A DNA stretch of 64,000 bases, taken from Chromobotia macracanthus. Lineage: Eukaryota; Chordata; Actinopteri; Cypriniformes; Botiidae. The stretch spans positions 717,501 through 781,500 of the forward strand of contig JAZGTH010000125.1 of assembly GCA_036877525.1 (NCBI GenBank). The letters run 5' to 3'. Position 1 is the stretch's first letter, and the number at the start of each line of letters is the position of its first letter. Position numbers and translations under genes: made by a program. The notes under the pieces are model-generated. The model was not told the DNA's origin and made no database searches. It was given only the letters and a program-made list of their open reading frames with translations. Positions 1 to 10,260 of this stretch are shown here, piece after piece.

Positions 1-539
1 TCACAATACTTCAGAAGATATGTTATTTTCTGCATATTTTGCAAATTGTCCTGTATGCTATAGTCACTTTCTTGGTCATTTGTAAAACATGAATTTAAAC
101 TAGATATAGGAGTTCTTAGAAACCCATAAATGTAATTATATTTTGCTGCTTACCTGTATTTTAGATTACAGGGATTACATGAACCAGCTCACAATCTATC
201 TGAAAATAAAAAGATTATCAGCTACAAACATATAAAAGCTACAGCTGGTTGGAAAGCTACAGCTACAGCTAGGCTGGAAAGACATTTTCCACAGTACTAC
301 TTCAGTTTCTCTGAACCGTGGTTGAGATGTCACCAGATGATACACCAAGCTCTAACACGTAGCCTATGACAGTAGCTTTCAAGCAACCTTTGTTGAATGT
401 GTCTATAAGAGGTGGACACCCAGAAACTCGCTAATTACAAAAACTCTGACATCAAAAGACAGCTGATAACATAAACACATACCCAACCCAGTGTGACACT
501 GTCGATGTTAAATAGCATGAGATTGTTTGGCTAAATGTT
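1..539. other. AT-rich stretch without a recognised gene
   Basis: I see no coding frame, RNA gene or recognised transposon here. A short run of 'agctacag' type repeats lies at about 234-275. The rest is unremarkable AT-rich DNA. Confidence 0.5.
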
Positions 540-1430
540 TTCCAAAATGAGGTTGTCATTGTTTCAATTTAAAACGATGCAAAACAACCCCTGTTTTAAA
601 TCAGGATTATGATGGATGTATCATTATTTTTTATATTTTAAAATGAAATCTTTTCAAACTCTTATACAGATTTAACTAAAATACTGTCTAAAGTGATGAA
701 ACATTTATTGTAGAAGCACACAGATTTGTTTATGTTGTTATGAATGTAAAGTTTACAACACAAGGAGTCACCAAAAGAGTCTTTATCTGAGGTATGATGC
801 TATGAACATCTAGACACAGCATCTGTACACCCAAACACACACAGGATTTCCTTACCCCACTATGTCAGGCGGATGAACATAGATGTTTAAATTAAAACAG
901 TGCTAAACAATCTGCATATTTAAAACTATGATTATGGTATCAGTATATCTCTATTTTTTAAATTAGTGTTTGCAGCCTTATACAGATTTATCTTCAGATA
1001 TATATTCTAAACATATAAACACTTTAAAAGAAACATTTAAGATTGTGTACAAGTTTTCTGGTTTCCATTTGAAAAAATTATTTTCATGTAAAAAATATGT
1101 TTTCATGAAAGTCCATAGATGCACCCTAAAAGTTTATTTGGCTGAACACATACAGCGAGAGTTGTTAACACAAAAACTAGGATTATAATAGCATTATCTT
1201 TGTTTTGTTTTTTATATGTATATATAAAATAGGCTACCTTTAATTTAAGGTATTGTCAAAAATCTGTTAACTAAACATTAAATAAAAATAGTTAGAAATT
1301 AAAGCTTTGAAATACAAAGAAGATTATGTACCATTTTTTCTTGTCATAATGTGAAGATTTAACCTATATACTAGATTAGTATAAGATGTATTTATGTGAA
1401 AGATTCTTTATCTGAGGCATGAAGCTCAGT
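540..1430. repeat. Degenerate tandem repeat, period about 313-317 bp
   Basis: Several words recur at a common spacing. 'cttatacagattta' occurs at 661 and 977 (316 apart), and 'ctttatctgagg' occurs at 781 and 1406 (625, two periods). The neighbouring AT-rich blocks (an 'attatga/atggtatc' segment before each 'cttatacag' and a 'gttgttaacac/gttgttatg' segment after it) keep the same order. I read this as about three diverged copies. The element family is unknown; the small ORF at 970-1188 is probably a chance frame in it. Confidence 0.55.
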
Positions 1431-1498
1431 GGAAGTGGAAGCTTGATCAAATGGCAACTGTGGTGTACACAGTATAACATATATTTAAAACTAACCTC

Positions 1499-1527
1499 TT
1501 ACATATACATATACATATACATATTGA
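1499..1527. repeat. Short (ATACAT)n microsatellite
   Basis: About four 'acatat' units. It accounts for the repetitive Met-Tyr end of a minus-strand frame that overlaps it. Confidence 0.7.
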
Positions 1528-1619
1528 TAAACAAAAGACCCATTACCTTGTCTTGTTCATATGTGGCTATGTTTTCCTCATTAATATTGTGTTCCATGTC
1601 TCTTCTGTAACGAATGAAG

Positions 1620-1905
1620 CCTGTATGATCATTATTCATCTGAGTGGTGGCCACCAGAAATAATGTCGTTCCCTCATCATAAGAAGTCATGGTCACGAGA
1701 AAGGATGTTGTTCTCTCATGATAAGAAGTAGTGGCCACGGGAAAGGATATCATTCCCTCATCATAGGATCTTGAGGGAACCACTTCACATCACATGGCCA
1801 CGACATAAGTATGTCGTTACCTCAACAAACGGATCTCTCGGCCACAACATATTATCACGTTCCCACAAGTTATTATGTTGTAGCCTCAACATGCTATGAT
1901 GTCCC
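1620..1905. repeat. 42-bp minisatellite, about 3 clear units then decayed units
   Basis: Units begin near 1663, 1705 and 1747, exactly 42 bp apart; each has a 'tcgttccctcatcataag' type core followed by 'gtggccacgggaaagg'. Because 42 is divisible by three, the minus strand shows a 14-residue repeat ('SYDEG..' or 'SYHER..' blocks ending in 'FLVATT') in the frame 1499-1783. Weaker 'acgacataagtatgtcgtt' units continue to about 1905. It directly precedes the gypsy LTR fragment. The 42-bp periodicity is seen directly; a real protein product is unlikely. Confidence 0.75.
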
Positions 1906-1907
1906 CG

Positions 1908-2062
1908 CAAATTTCCCATGAGGCTGCATTCCTGGGACTGATTACCTCTTCACCTGTTTCTCATTATCCTCACTATATAAACCTCACTCGAACTCTAGAT
2001 CATTGCAAAGTCTTGATTTGCCTTGGTGATCATTTCTGAAAGTTTTCCCTTTTGCATTCTGA
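1908..2062 (+). repeat. Fragment of 5' LTR of a Ty3/gypsy element
   Basis: This segment matches 3462-3611 almost base for base, starting at 'tttcccatgaggctgcattc' and ending at 'cccttttgcattctg'. The second copy lies inside a complete LTR (3381-3849), so this is the remaining middle of the paired 5' LTR. It has a TATA-like 'ctatataaac' near 1972. Both LTR ends are missing, so the element has been damaged by deletion. Confidence 0.8.
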
Positions 2063-2255
2063 CACTGAGTCAATTCGAATAGCTTTCCCACCCCGCAAAC
2101 AATTGTTGTCCATAACTCAAGGTAAAAACAAAGCGGCTAAGTATGCTCTGGGTTTCCGCACACTAGCAGCCCAAACCAAGTGGGTAGAAGATACACTAAA
2201 ACTAATATTTCGAAGGGGTCTTAATCATTAATTACAGCTGAGCTAGCATGCCAAG

Positions 2256-2711
2256 ATGAGGGAAAGAACCTGGGTGAATTCATCGAGCTCACAATTCAGA
2301 TTGATAATCTTATATGTTCTCGTCATTCTCCTTGTTCTCAGTGTTATCATGTACCTACGGCAACACATTTTACAGAGCCTATGCAAATGGGTTTCACTCG
2401 TCTTACCTTTGAAGAACAAAATCGCGGAAGACTGTCTCTATTCTGGCCAAGCCGGTCATATGAAGTCCACATGCCCTGTGAGACCCATCAACTCGCAAAA
2501 TTTGGTGAGTGACACCACCACCTTCATCTCTCAGTTATCTAACATCAAATCAACTGTAGCAATTATTATGAACAATGAAACAATAACTTCATCCACTTTA
2601 GTAGATTCTGGCGCAGCGGACAACTTTATTTCCCAAGAATTCGCTCAAGAACACAACCTAACTCTAATTCCTTGCTATTTATCCCTGGTGGTGGAGGCGC
2701 TAGACAGTTGA
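2256..2711 (+). pseudogene. Ty3/gypsy gag end and protease remnant
   Basis: The frame carries a gag-type zinc knuckle, with 'YSGQAGHMKSTCP' near 2440-2475 keeping the G-H-x4-C half of CCHC while the first Cys pair is damaged (one Cys, then Tyr-Ser). About 35 codons on comes a retropepsin-like aspartic protease motif, 'LVDSGAADNFIS', near 2599-2634. In this family gag packages the RNA and the protease cuts the polyprotein. The first ~60 residues do not look like gag and may be a frame artefact. The frame stops right after the protease, and the reverse transcriptase expected next is missing. Neighbours are the LTR fragment upstream and an RNase H remnant downstream, so this is a dead internal region. 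The protease motif is clear; the exact start is not. Confidence 0.75.
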
Positions 2712-2871
2712 CCTCTCGGTAACGGCCACATACAGAGAATGACCGAAGAACTCCAGTTAAACGTCAGCATGCTTCATTCTGAGTGGATCAAGTTTTATGT
2801 TCTCCCATCACCCAACCATGCCATTATTTTAGGATTACCTTGGCCATGAACACACAATCCAGTAATTTCAT

Positions 2872-3372
2872 GTGTCATCAATCAAGAGGGTGTTGGCATG
2901 GACGAAAGGAAGGTGCAAGCCGTGTTGGAGTGGGCACTACCACGTACAACAAAGGAACTGCAGTGCTTCTTGGGATTTGACAACTTCTTGGGATTTTGCC
3001 AAACCTTGCCAACATCAGAGGTTTATCCGGGGTTTCAGTTCAGTTGCAGCACCCCTGACTTCTCTAACTAAACAGCAATCAACTAAGCTTTCCTGGATGA
3101 CAGAGGCAAGACAGGCTTTCCTCAATCTTAAAAAATGGTTCACACCTGCTCCCATCCTCAAACACCCTGATCCAGATCTTCCCTTCATCGTTGAAGTAGA
3201 TGCCTCAAACACTGTGATAGGGGCAGTACTTTCACAACGCCATGGTTCTCCGCCCAAAATGTTTCCCTGTGCATATTTCTCTGGAAAATTATCTTCTGCA
3301 GAACTACGATGTGGGGAATCGAGAACTATTAGCCATGAAACTGGCTCTGGAAGAATGGTGCCATTGGCTTGA
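2872..3372 (+). pseudogene. Ty3/gypsy RT connection and RNase H remnant
   Basis: From about 3010 the frame reads as the standard gypsy segment between the reverse transcriptase thumb and RNase H: 'FIRGFSSVAAPLTSLTK', then 'ARQAFLNLKK', 'PILKHPDPDLPFIVEVDAS' and 'GAVLSQR'. The first catalytic Asp of RNase H lies in 'VEVDAS' near 3193-3210. The fingers and palm of the reverse transcriptase (including the YxDD box) are missing between the protease at about 2700 and this point, and all RNase H beyond about 3330 and the integrase are gone. The 3' LTR starts at 3381, almost directly after. This is an internally deleted copy that could only move if supplied with enzymes in trans. Confidence 0.85.
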
Positions 3373-3380
3373 AGGTGCTC

Positions 3381-3849
3381 TGTTACAATGGAGGCCCCAG
3401 TACTGCCTCCTCTGAGCCACCAGAGGGAGCCCCCTCCTGAGTATTTGTCATTCTGGACTCCATTTCCCATGAGGCTGCATTCCTGAGACTGATTACCTCT
3501 TCACCTGTCTCTCATTATCCTCACTACATAAACCTCACTCGAACTCTAGATCATTGCTAAGTCTTGATTTGCCTTGGTGATCATTTCTGAGAGTTTCCCT
3601 TTTGCATTCTGTTTACTTGTGTACCGATTAGATTGTCTATTACTCTGTGATTGTTTTCTGCCTGCCCCTGACTACTGCCTTGCCTTTTGGATTTTGATTG
3701 TTGGCTGCCTGCCCCGACCCTCTGCCTGTTTTAAGATACTGTTTTGCCTTACCGTTGTTGTCCCTGTTTGCTGGTGTTTGACCTTGCCTGTCTGATTACC
3801 TCTTTAATAAACTGCAAATGGATCTAAACACTTCTGACCCCTCGTTACA
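3381..3849 (+). repeat. 3' LTR of Ty3/gypsy element (TG...CA, 469 bp)
   Basis: It begins with 'tgttacaatggaggccccag' and ends with 'cctcgttaca', the TG...CA ends typical of LTRs. A polyadenylation signal 'aataaa' lies near 3806-3811. It shares its start and end with the shortened LTR of the minus-strand gypsy element at 18649-18809, so both elements are one family. The paired 5' copy is the fragment at 1908-2062. The proline/cysteine-rich frame 3574-3795 inside it is not a gene. Confidence 0.85.
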
Positions 3850-4096
3850 GTATGTTTATCATGCATACTCCTGAATTTCATTGACAATGTATTATTGTCT
3901 TATTACATTTAATGTCAAATAGATGTAGTAATTAGTATTAGTATTTTATTAGTATTTAGTATTTACATACCACATGTACTGTAATCATTTGAAGTATAGT
4001 CCCCATTTGTTTTGAGGTTTAGGGGTTCAAATCTTTTACTCCTTCCTGTGAGGATACAACCATCAGGAGATATTTGATTTGACTCCAACAAGAAGG
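3850..4096. other. AT-rich spacer between two LTR sequences
   Basis: I see no gene or repeat family here apart from short 'tagtattagtatt' iterations near 3928-3963. Confidence 0.5.
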
Positions 4097-4683
4097 TGTC
4101 ATGAACACGGTGAGGGAAGAATCCAAATGCAGATCAGCTTTTAACCAAAAACTTTATTAAAACAAAACTCCCAGGAGGGGGAAAACAAGAACCAAAACAA
4201 GACTTAAATTCTTGAAAAGGAAAACAAAGACAAGACTAGACAAATAAAACGTTGAACTCCAAACTTGACAAGGCAGATTTCTAAACTTTCCAAGAACATC
4301 AGCAACAAGAAACATCAAGAACAGGAAACAATACACCAGCACAAGACAGCAAACACAAGGGCATTAAATAAGACAAAAAACAAGGCAGGTAACAAGGGCA
4401 GACAGTTGAACCAATGGGAGGAATGAACCAATGACAGGAGGATTAACAAGGGCAGGGTAAAGATACGAGACAGGAGAGCACATGGCACAAAGTAAACAAA
4501 CAGTGGACATGTGCTTCCACAGGTCACAAAGACACAGAGCATAAGTCTAGATCCTGACTCCAAGAACCAAGACTAGGATTGAGTTAGGATCCAAACATTG
4601 TGCTCTGACACAAACACAAGGGATGTCAGGATCCTGGCAAGAGAACTAGGAAAAACTCAAGACAAGGAGCCAGGACCCTGACA
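4097..4683 (-). repeat. Solo LTR of a gypsy-like element (587 bp)
   Basis: Read on the minus strand it starts 'tgtcagggtcctggctcc' and ends '..gtgttcatgaca', with an 'aataaag' polyadenylation-like signal about 45 bp before its end. TG...CA ends, the internal polyA signal and no adjacent coding region define a solo LTR. Related copies occur at 12078-12309, 15189-15600, 22442-23019, 46061-46345 and 56195-56295. I could not confirm a target-site duplication. Frames inside it (for example 4157-4563 minus) are not genes. Confidence 0.8.
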
Positions 4684-4850
4684 GACTGCTTTGACATGAC
4701 TTTGTCTGTGGGCTTTGTGTGATCATTTGGATGAGAAGCAGTTAGTAAAAGTGGATTGCAGCACTCTTGGTGAGGGTGGGACTTTTAAAAGTCCCAAAGG
4801 GGGGAACTTTTATGATTCTTTTTTAAAAATAATCCTGCTGTGTCTTTGCC

Positions 4851-4888
4851 ACCTACATACCTCATCAAAAAAAATGAGGTATGTAGGT
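4851..4888. repeat. Perfect 15-bp inverted repeat (hairpin)
   Basis: Arms 4851-4865 ('acctacatacctcat') and 4874-4888 are exact reverse complements around an 8-base loop, 'caaaaaaa'. It is probably the remnant of a MITE or a palindromic expansion. No function can be read from it. Confidence 0.8.
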
Positions 4889-4995
4889 CACCTGATAATG
4901 AAGATACATGGTATCAAATGTGCATAAAAGGGGCTTTTGTTGTCTCAAGCAATAAAGACCCTCACTTGTTGGCACCTGGAGATTACAACAACAAA

Positions 4996-5290
4996 GTAGC
5001 TTCCTAGTGGCTAGATATAGGTACTACAGGTGACATTTTGCCAATACCTACCTTTTTGTGAATACAGTACTCAATTATTTTAGAAAAAATTTCACCATAA
5101 TTCTTCTGAACGTTCTTTTGCACTTTCCAAAGACTATAGTAGGTTCCTAGTGGCCAGACCTAGGTACTACATGTGAAATTTGTTTATAGCTGCATGTCTA
5201 TGAATAAAGTACTCAATTATTTTAGAAAAAAATCACCATAATTAATCTAAAAGCTGTAGTAGCTTCTAGTTGCCAGACAGATGTACTACA
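4996..5290. repeat. Tandem repeat, 2.3 diverged units of about 120-143 bp
   Basis: 'gtagcttcctagtggc' recurs near 4996, 5139 and 5259, each followed by 'aga-taggtactaca'. The first two units share 'agtactcaattattttagaa' and 'tcaccataatt'. No gene is seen. Confidence 0.75.
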
Positions 5291-5937
5291 AGTGAGGCTG
5301 CTGGTGCTGGTTTATCAATTTAAAAGGAAAAACAAGAAAAATAATTATACATACTCTTGTGGTCAAGGTTATAATAATAATAATAATGATTGTTTTAATG
5401 ACTTTATTCAGCAGATGCAAATGTACAGATGTTCAGAGAATGCCATTTTAGAGCATCCTAATATTGCTCCAAATGCACCGTCTAGCCACTATGTAGGCAC
5501 ATTAAATTGCACCAACAGCAACACCATATAGGTACAGGTTTCACACAGGTTTCATCCTGCCGTGACGATCATGAATGAAGAGACGAGGAGTCCAGGGTGG
5601 ATATGTTAAGTCTTTATTAAAGACCCTTACTGTTCAAGTGTCAGCTTAGAAAGAGACTGTGTACACAGAAATGACAACTACATATATCTCTCTGCCTGCT
5701 CAAGCATTTGGCATACCAGTTCCCATGTGCACCATATCTTGTTTATCATTTCTTAACAGAAACTTAGGAGGTAATTCAGCCTTTCATAAAACTTTGATTA
5801 TGTTATACAGCATAGAAAGAAAAGAATGGAAATTTATAATACTACTTATGTCCCCACACTTTGTTGTCCACTGGGAACCTACTACAGCCATTGTAATGTA
5901 CAACAAACATGTTGAATTTGTTTAGGGTACATATGAA
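5291..5937. other. No recognised gene; short (AAT)n run
   Basis: There is an 'ataataataataataat' run near 5370-5388. The stretch near 5560-5640, with 'cctgccgtgacgatcatgaa' and 'gtctttattaaagaccc', resembles the end of a retroelement LTR on the minus strand, but I have no second copy to prove it. ORFs at 5292-5531 and 5659-5925 have no recognisable domains. Confidence 0.45.
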
Positions 5938-6538
5938 CTAAAATCAAATCAAAATCAAATCAAGTTTATTGTCACATCACCTCAACACGTGTAGAGGAGA
6001 GTGAAAATCTTGAGTGTGGCTCCAGATACAGTATGCAATACAGTATGTAAAACAGGTACATGTAGCAGTAACAAAAAATACATATAACAGTATGTAGTAT
6101 ATACAATGACAGTACGTGGTATATACAATAACAAAATGGACAGAATTTACAAAATTACAAATTTACAGTATACAATATACATTATATGCACATGGACATG
6201 TTGTAGTGTACTTAAAAATATGTACAAATATACATATGTAACAATTAACATTTGTACACACAATATGTGCATTTACATATATTTGTATATATACAAACAC
6301 ACATACATACATACATACACACAGTAAATATATTATGTAAAGTGTACATACAAGACCAGTGAACAGGAATTCATAATAAAACCTTTTTATGTGATGTGTG
6401 AAGAAGTTAAAGTGCACTGTATAGAAAAGGGTGGGGGTGGATTGAGATTATGTCAGTTCACATTAAGTAATCGGACAGCTTGAGGAAAGAAGCCTTCTCT
6501 TAGTCAGCTAGTGTGGTATCCGGATGCAGCGGTACCAT

Positions 6539-8146
6539 CTACCTAAGGGCAGTAGGGAGAGCAGATTGTGGATGGCTAGAGTCACTGATGATCCTCCAGG
6601 CCTTTCGCAGACATCGCCTGTTATAGATATCCTGGAGGGAGTGAAGTTGTGAAGCTGAGTGCAGGCAGTTCTCACCACCCTCTGCAGAGCCTTGCGGTTG
6701 AGGGCAGTGGTGTTCCCGTACCCGTATGATGCAACCAGTCAGAATTCTTTCCACAGTGCAGGTGTAGAGTGATCTGAGGATGTTGCGGTTCATACCAAAC
6801 TTCCTCAGATGCCTGAATTAGAAGAGGCGCTGGTGGGCCTTCTTCACCACTGCATCTGCATGAGCAGACCATGTGAGGTCCTCAGTGATATGAACACTGA
6901 GGAACTTGAAGCTGTTGACCCACTGGCGACCCATTGATGGTGATATGTTCTCTTTCCTGTCTCCTGAAGTCCACAAGAATCTCTTTGGTCTTGTCGATGT
7001 TGAGTGAGAGGTGGTTCTCCTGACACCAGTGTGTCAGAGTGCACACCTCTTCTCTGTGGGCCGTCTCATCATTGCCTGTGATCAGTCCTACCACCGTTGT
7101 GTCATCAGCAAATTTCACATCGACATTATCGCTGTGTGGCCACGCAGTCGTGGATGTATAGGGAGTACAGGAGGGGGCTGAGAACGCAGCCCAGAGGGGC
7201 TCCAGTGTTGGGGATCAGCAGGGAGGAGATGTTATTGACCACCTGACGCCTGCCTGGAAGTCCAGGATCCAGCTGCACAGGGAGCTGTTCAGACCCAGAG
7301 CCCGTAGTTTCGCATCAAGCTTAGAGGACACTATGATGTTGAATGCTGAGCTGTAGTCCACGAACAGAATTCTCACATAGGTGTTCTTTTTTCCAGGTGG
7401 GAGAGAGCAGTGTGTAGGGTAAGTGTAACAGCATCATCTGTAGAGCGGTTGTCATGGTAAGCAAACTGTTGTGGGTTCAGTGAGGCAGGTAGTACAGAGC
7501 AGATGTAGCCTCGGATCAGTCTTTCAAAGCACTTGCTGATGATTAGCGTCAGAGCAACAGGGCGCCAGTCATTCAAGCATGTGATCTTTGATTGTTTTGG
7601 TACAGGCACAATGGTGGATGTTTTTAAGCATGAGGGAACCACGGATAGAGAGAGGGAGAGGTTGAAGATCTCCATAAAAACAACTGCTAACTAGACCACA
7701 CATGCTCTGAGTATGCAGCCCGGAATGCCGTCAGGACCCGCAGCCTTGCGAATATTCACCCGACGGAAGGACCGGGTGACATCCGCTACAGAGACAGAGA
7801 GCGCACTCGTATCTGTATCAGCGGTCGTGGGAGCTCTCTCCATGAGTGTGGGGTTATTTGTTTCGAAACTTGCATAAAAAGAATTGAGCTTGTCCGGGAG
7901 AGAGGCAGCGGTGTTCATAGAGGGGTGTTTATTGCTCTTTAAGTCTGTAATGGTATTGATTCCCTGCCACATGCTTCTTGTTCTTTTGGAGTTGAACTGA
8001 CCTGCTACTTTCTCTCTGTATTGGTGTTTGGCAGCTTTGATGGTTTTTCGGAGGGCATAGCTGGTGCGTTTGTACCCCTCCAGAATATCCAGAATTAAAT
8101 GCAGATGTTTGCTTTCAGGGCTGTTCAGACATCGTTGTTTATCCAC
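6539..8146 (-). pseudogene. LINE copy A: reverse transcriptase domain (frameshifted)
   Basis: Starting at 8146, the linker frame ends in 'IRKAAGPDGIPG' near 7730, the usual entry into the reverse transcriptase. The frame 7373-7675 has 'WRPVALTLIISKCFERLI' and 'FAYHDNRSTDDAV'. Between 7119 and 7372 other frames carry the 'DYSSAFN' catalytic block. The frame 6882-7118 carries 'KFADDTTVVGL', the FADD version of the YxDD catalytic box, and 'NIDKTKEILVDFRR'. The thumb and C-terminal end follow to about 6540. All major blocks are present in order, but at least four frame changes separate them. This copy is the most complete of the three LINE copies in RT coverage. Confidence 0.88.
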
Positions 8147-9051
8147 GATTTATTGTTGGGATAGATCTGGATAGTTTTGGTTGGCATGACGTCATCTATG
8201 CACTTCTTAATGAAACACGTAATGGTATCCGAGTAGACCTTGATGTCACCATTAGATGCAAACAGGAACATCTCCCAGTCCACGTGATCAAAACAGTCTT
8301 GTAGCATAGAATCCGATTGGTTCAAACAGCACTGGATGGTCTTAAGTGTGGGTGCTTCCTGTTTCAGCTTCTGCCTGTAAGCAGGCAGCAGCAACAGCAG
8401 CATGGAAGAGTGATCCGATTTGCCAAAGGGTGGGCGGGGGAGGTACTTGTAGCCATCCCGGAAGGAAGAGTAACAGTGATCCAAAATCCAGTTTCCTCAT
8501 GTGTTGAATGTTATTTGCAGGAATAATTTTGTTGTTATTGTCCTGAGGTTGGCCCTGTTAAAGTCACCAGTTATAATGAATGGGGCCTCAGGGTGTGCAG
8601 TTTCCTTCCTGCTTATACTGCAATACAGTTATTTGAGTGCCTTGTCTGTGTTGGCTTGAAGGGGAATGTATACAGCTGTGATAATAACAGCTGTGTACTC
8701 ATGCGGCAGCCAATATGGTCGACACAAAAGTATGAGGTATTCCAGATCAGGGGAGCAAAAGGTCCTGATTGAGTGCACGTTCCTTCGATCACACCAAGCG
8801 TCATTGATCATAAAACATACACCCCCTCCTCTGCTCTTCCCCAAGAGGTCTTTCCCCCTGTCCTTGAGGTGCACAGTGTGGGGAGCGAAGATTGGAAGGC
8901 ATGGCGTCTCAGCCTGTCGAGAACACTGGCTCTCTTTTCCGGGTGCGTCTCTCCAGGTCGTCCAGACAAAGAGCTCTGTTGTCGGATTTGTAAACAGAGC
9001 ATCTTCTGAGAACTCAAAGTCCGGTTTCCGGTGAGCCCGGAAGTCTGACAT
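8125..9051 (-). pseudogene. LINE copy A: apurinic-type endonuclease domain (broken)
   Basis: Two minus-strand frames carry the domain. The first, 8629-9051, has 'SRGGGVCFMINDAWCDRR', 'CSPDLEYLILLCRPYWLP' and 'AVIITAVYIPLQAN', the middle of an exonuclease-endonuclease-phosphatase fold. The second, 8125-8484, has 'FGKSDHSSMLL' containing the late SDH motif, with the active-site His. The central Asn-containing segment (GDFN type) lies between about 8500 and 8630 and is out of frame. This enzyme nicks target DNA to prime reverse transcription in this class. Frameshifts separate the pieces, so no active enzyme is encoded. Confidence 0.85.
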
Positions 9052-9060
9052 CTGATTGTG

Positions 9061-9433
9061 AACCTAATACAACCTTTTGAATGTTAAAAAGTGCATTTTT
9101 AATTGACTTTGTTGTAAAGTAATTTGAATCAACGACTGGGCCTAGCTAACGTTTTTGTGCTGTGTGGCTTGTTCAGACAGTCACACAGACCTAAAACTAA
9201 CTTTAACCTAGTCTCATAAGCTGTGTTTGGACCCTAAAAATCTGATTGTAAGAGAACTAGAAGCACAATAAGCTAAAAAAAAAGTCATGTATAAACACAT
9301 AAATCGGAATGAATTGGCCAGATCCAAAATGGTCAAAATTTTATTCGGATTGTAAGGGCTGGTTTAAACCTTTTCTAAATTAAACAATAAAGTTCTGCAC
9401 ATGTGCAATGAAGTACAAACCGCGTATTCATCA
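9061..9433. other. AT-rich DNA, possible MITE remnants
   Basis: Segments such as 'aaatcggaatgaattggcc' (9301-9319) and 'ttcggattgtaagggctggt' (9344-9363) resemble 'cattcggattcatcagtctg' at 9541-9560. They may be parts of one old non-autonomous DNA transposon spanning about 9300-9600. I see no gene. Confidence 0.35.
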
Positions 9434-9535
9434 AGTTCAAATCTCTACTCCTTGAATACAAAACCACTACTGGCTCTGCACCAACCTACCTTCGCAAACT
9501 CATTCACATCTATGCTCCTTCTGCGTCCATGTAAA
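9434..9535 (+). pseudogene. Scrap of a LINE C-terminal region
   Basis: One frame reads 'FKSLLLEYKTTTGSAP' followed by 'TYLRKLIHIYAPS'. This matches in style the C-terminal segment that follows the RT domain in many fish non-LTR retrotransposons (LxYKxxxGLAPxYLxxLIxxYxPSR). It is about 100 bp with no continuation on either side. Confidence 0.5.
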
Positions 9536-9627
9536 CACTGCATTCGGATTCATCAGTCTGATTGAATTTATTCAGATTCAAACAAGGGTCAATGTAAATG
9601 CAGCTATTGATCCGTTTCACCTTAAAA

Positions 9628-9644
9628 GACTTTGACTTCTTATT

Positions 9645-9729
<85 letters not shown>

Positions 9730-9832
9730 TCTCATAACTATTGTTTACTTATGGAATTTTTAGGGATTAAAATTTATTTATATAAAAATATATATATAAA
9801 TTTTATAAATAAAGACTTTGACTTCTTATTCT

Positions 9833-9863
<31 letters not shown>
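9628..9863. repeat. (TA)n microsatellites with a duplicated flank
   Basis: Pure TA runs lie at about 9648-9728 and 9836-9863. Each is preceded by the same 'agactttgacttcttattct' flank (9628 and 9812), so the locus contains a tandem duplication of flank plus microsatellite. The 'IYIYIY' frames here are artefacts. Confidence 0.9.
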
Positions 9864-10260
9864 GCAGGTGCAGTACATAGCAACCTTATATAGCAGGTGC
9901 AGTACATAGTGGAATGAAACAACATTCCTTCAGGACCATGGTGCCACATAAAACATAAACTACGTAGACAACAAGGGACTACGTACAATCACAGTGCAAA
10001 CATTACAAAAACATTGTAGACATCACAAGAATGTCACAAAGAGTACAAGTTGAATACAAGTCCTGAGTGTATGTGATTGTTGTGCATTGTGTGTTAGTTC
10101 AGCTAATGTGAGTTCCAGAGTCTGATGGTTTGGTAGAAGAAACTGTTACACAGTCTAATTGTAAGGGCCAGGATGCTCCGGTACCTTTTTCCAGATGGCA
10201 GAAGTGTAAAAAGTGTGTGTGGGGTGTAGTGATCTTAACACAGGGCACCAATTATGTATG
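9864..10260 (-). mobile_element. 3' end of a second type of LINE, minus strand
   Basis: On the minus strand, about 10210 down to 10090 encodes 'LPSGKRYRSILALTIRLCN' and 'SFFYQTIRLWNSH', a typical last stretch of fish L2/CR1-like LINE proteins. A 3' untranslated stretch follows with a repeated 'tatagcaggtgcagtacata' (about 9862 and 9889). The element ends at the TA microsatellite. Only the extreme 3' part is present, as expected for 5'-truncated insertion. Confidence 0.65.

Larger units (their letters stand above)
5938..9060 (-). mobile_element. LINE copy A, L2/CR1-like non-LTR retrotransposon, minus strand
   Basis: Read on the minus strand, endonuclease, linker and reverse transcriptase segments follow each other from 9051 down to about 6540, then a 3' untranslated region. 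It ends near 5938 with 'gacaataaacttgatttg' and iterated 'atttgattttgatttgat', the short repeated tail that L2/CR1-type LINEs use instead of poly(A). The same tail design ends LINE copy B at 28257. The element is 3.1 kb and is probably truncated near the start of its endonuclease frame. Many frameshifts and stops make it inactive. The 3' UTR contains 'tatacaataac' iterations and a (TACA)n run near 6300-6322. Confidence 0.85.

Noticed and set aside
694..790. C/D box snoRNA ('gtgatga' ... 'ctga')
   Set aside because: No terminal stem around the boxes, and the boxes lie in a degenerate tandem repeat.
4157..4563. Leu/Phe-rich minus-strand ORFs resembling membrane proteins
   Set aside because: They lie inside a solo LTR whose T/C-rich sequence creates hydrophobic frames; similar frames occur in the related LTRs.
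8666..9034. 122-codon plus-strand ORF
   Set aside because: It is the antisense of the LINE copy A endonuclease, which has recognisable motifs.
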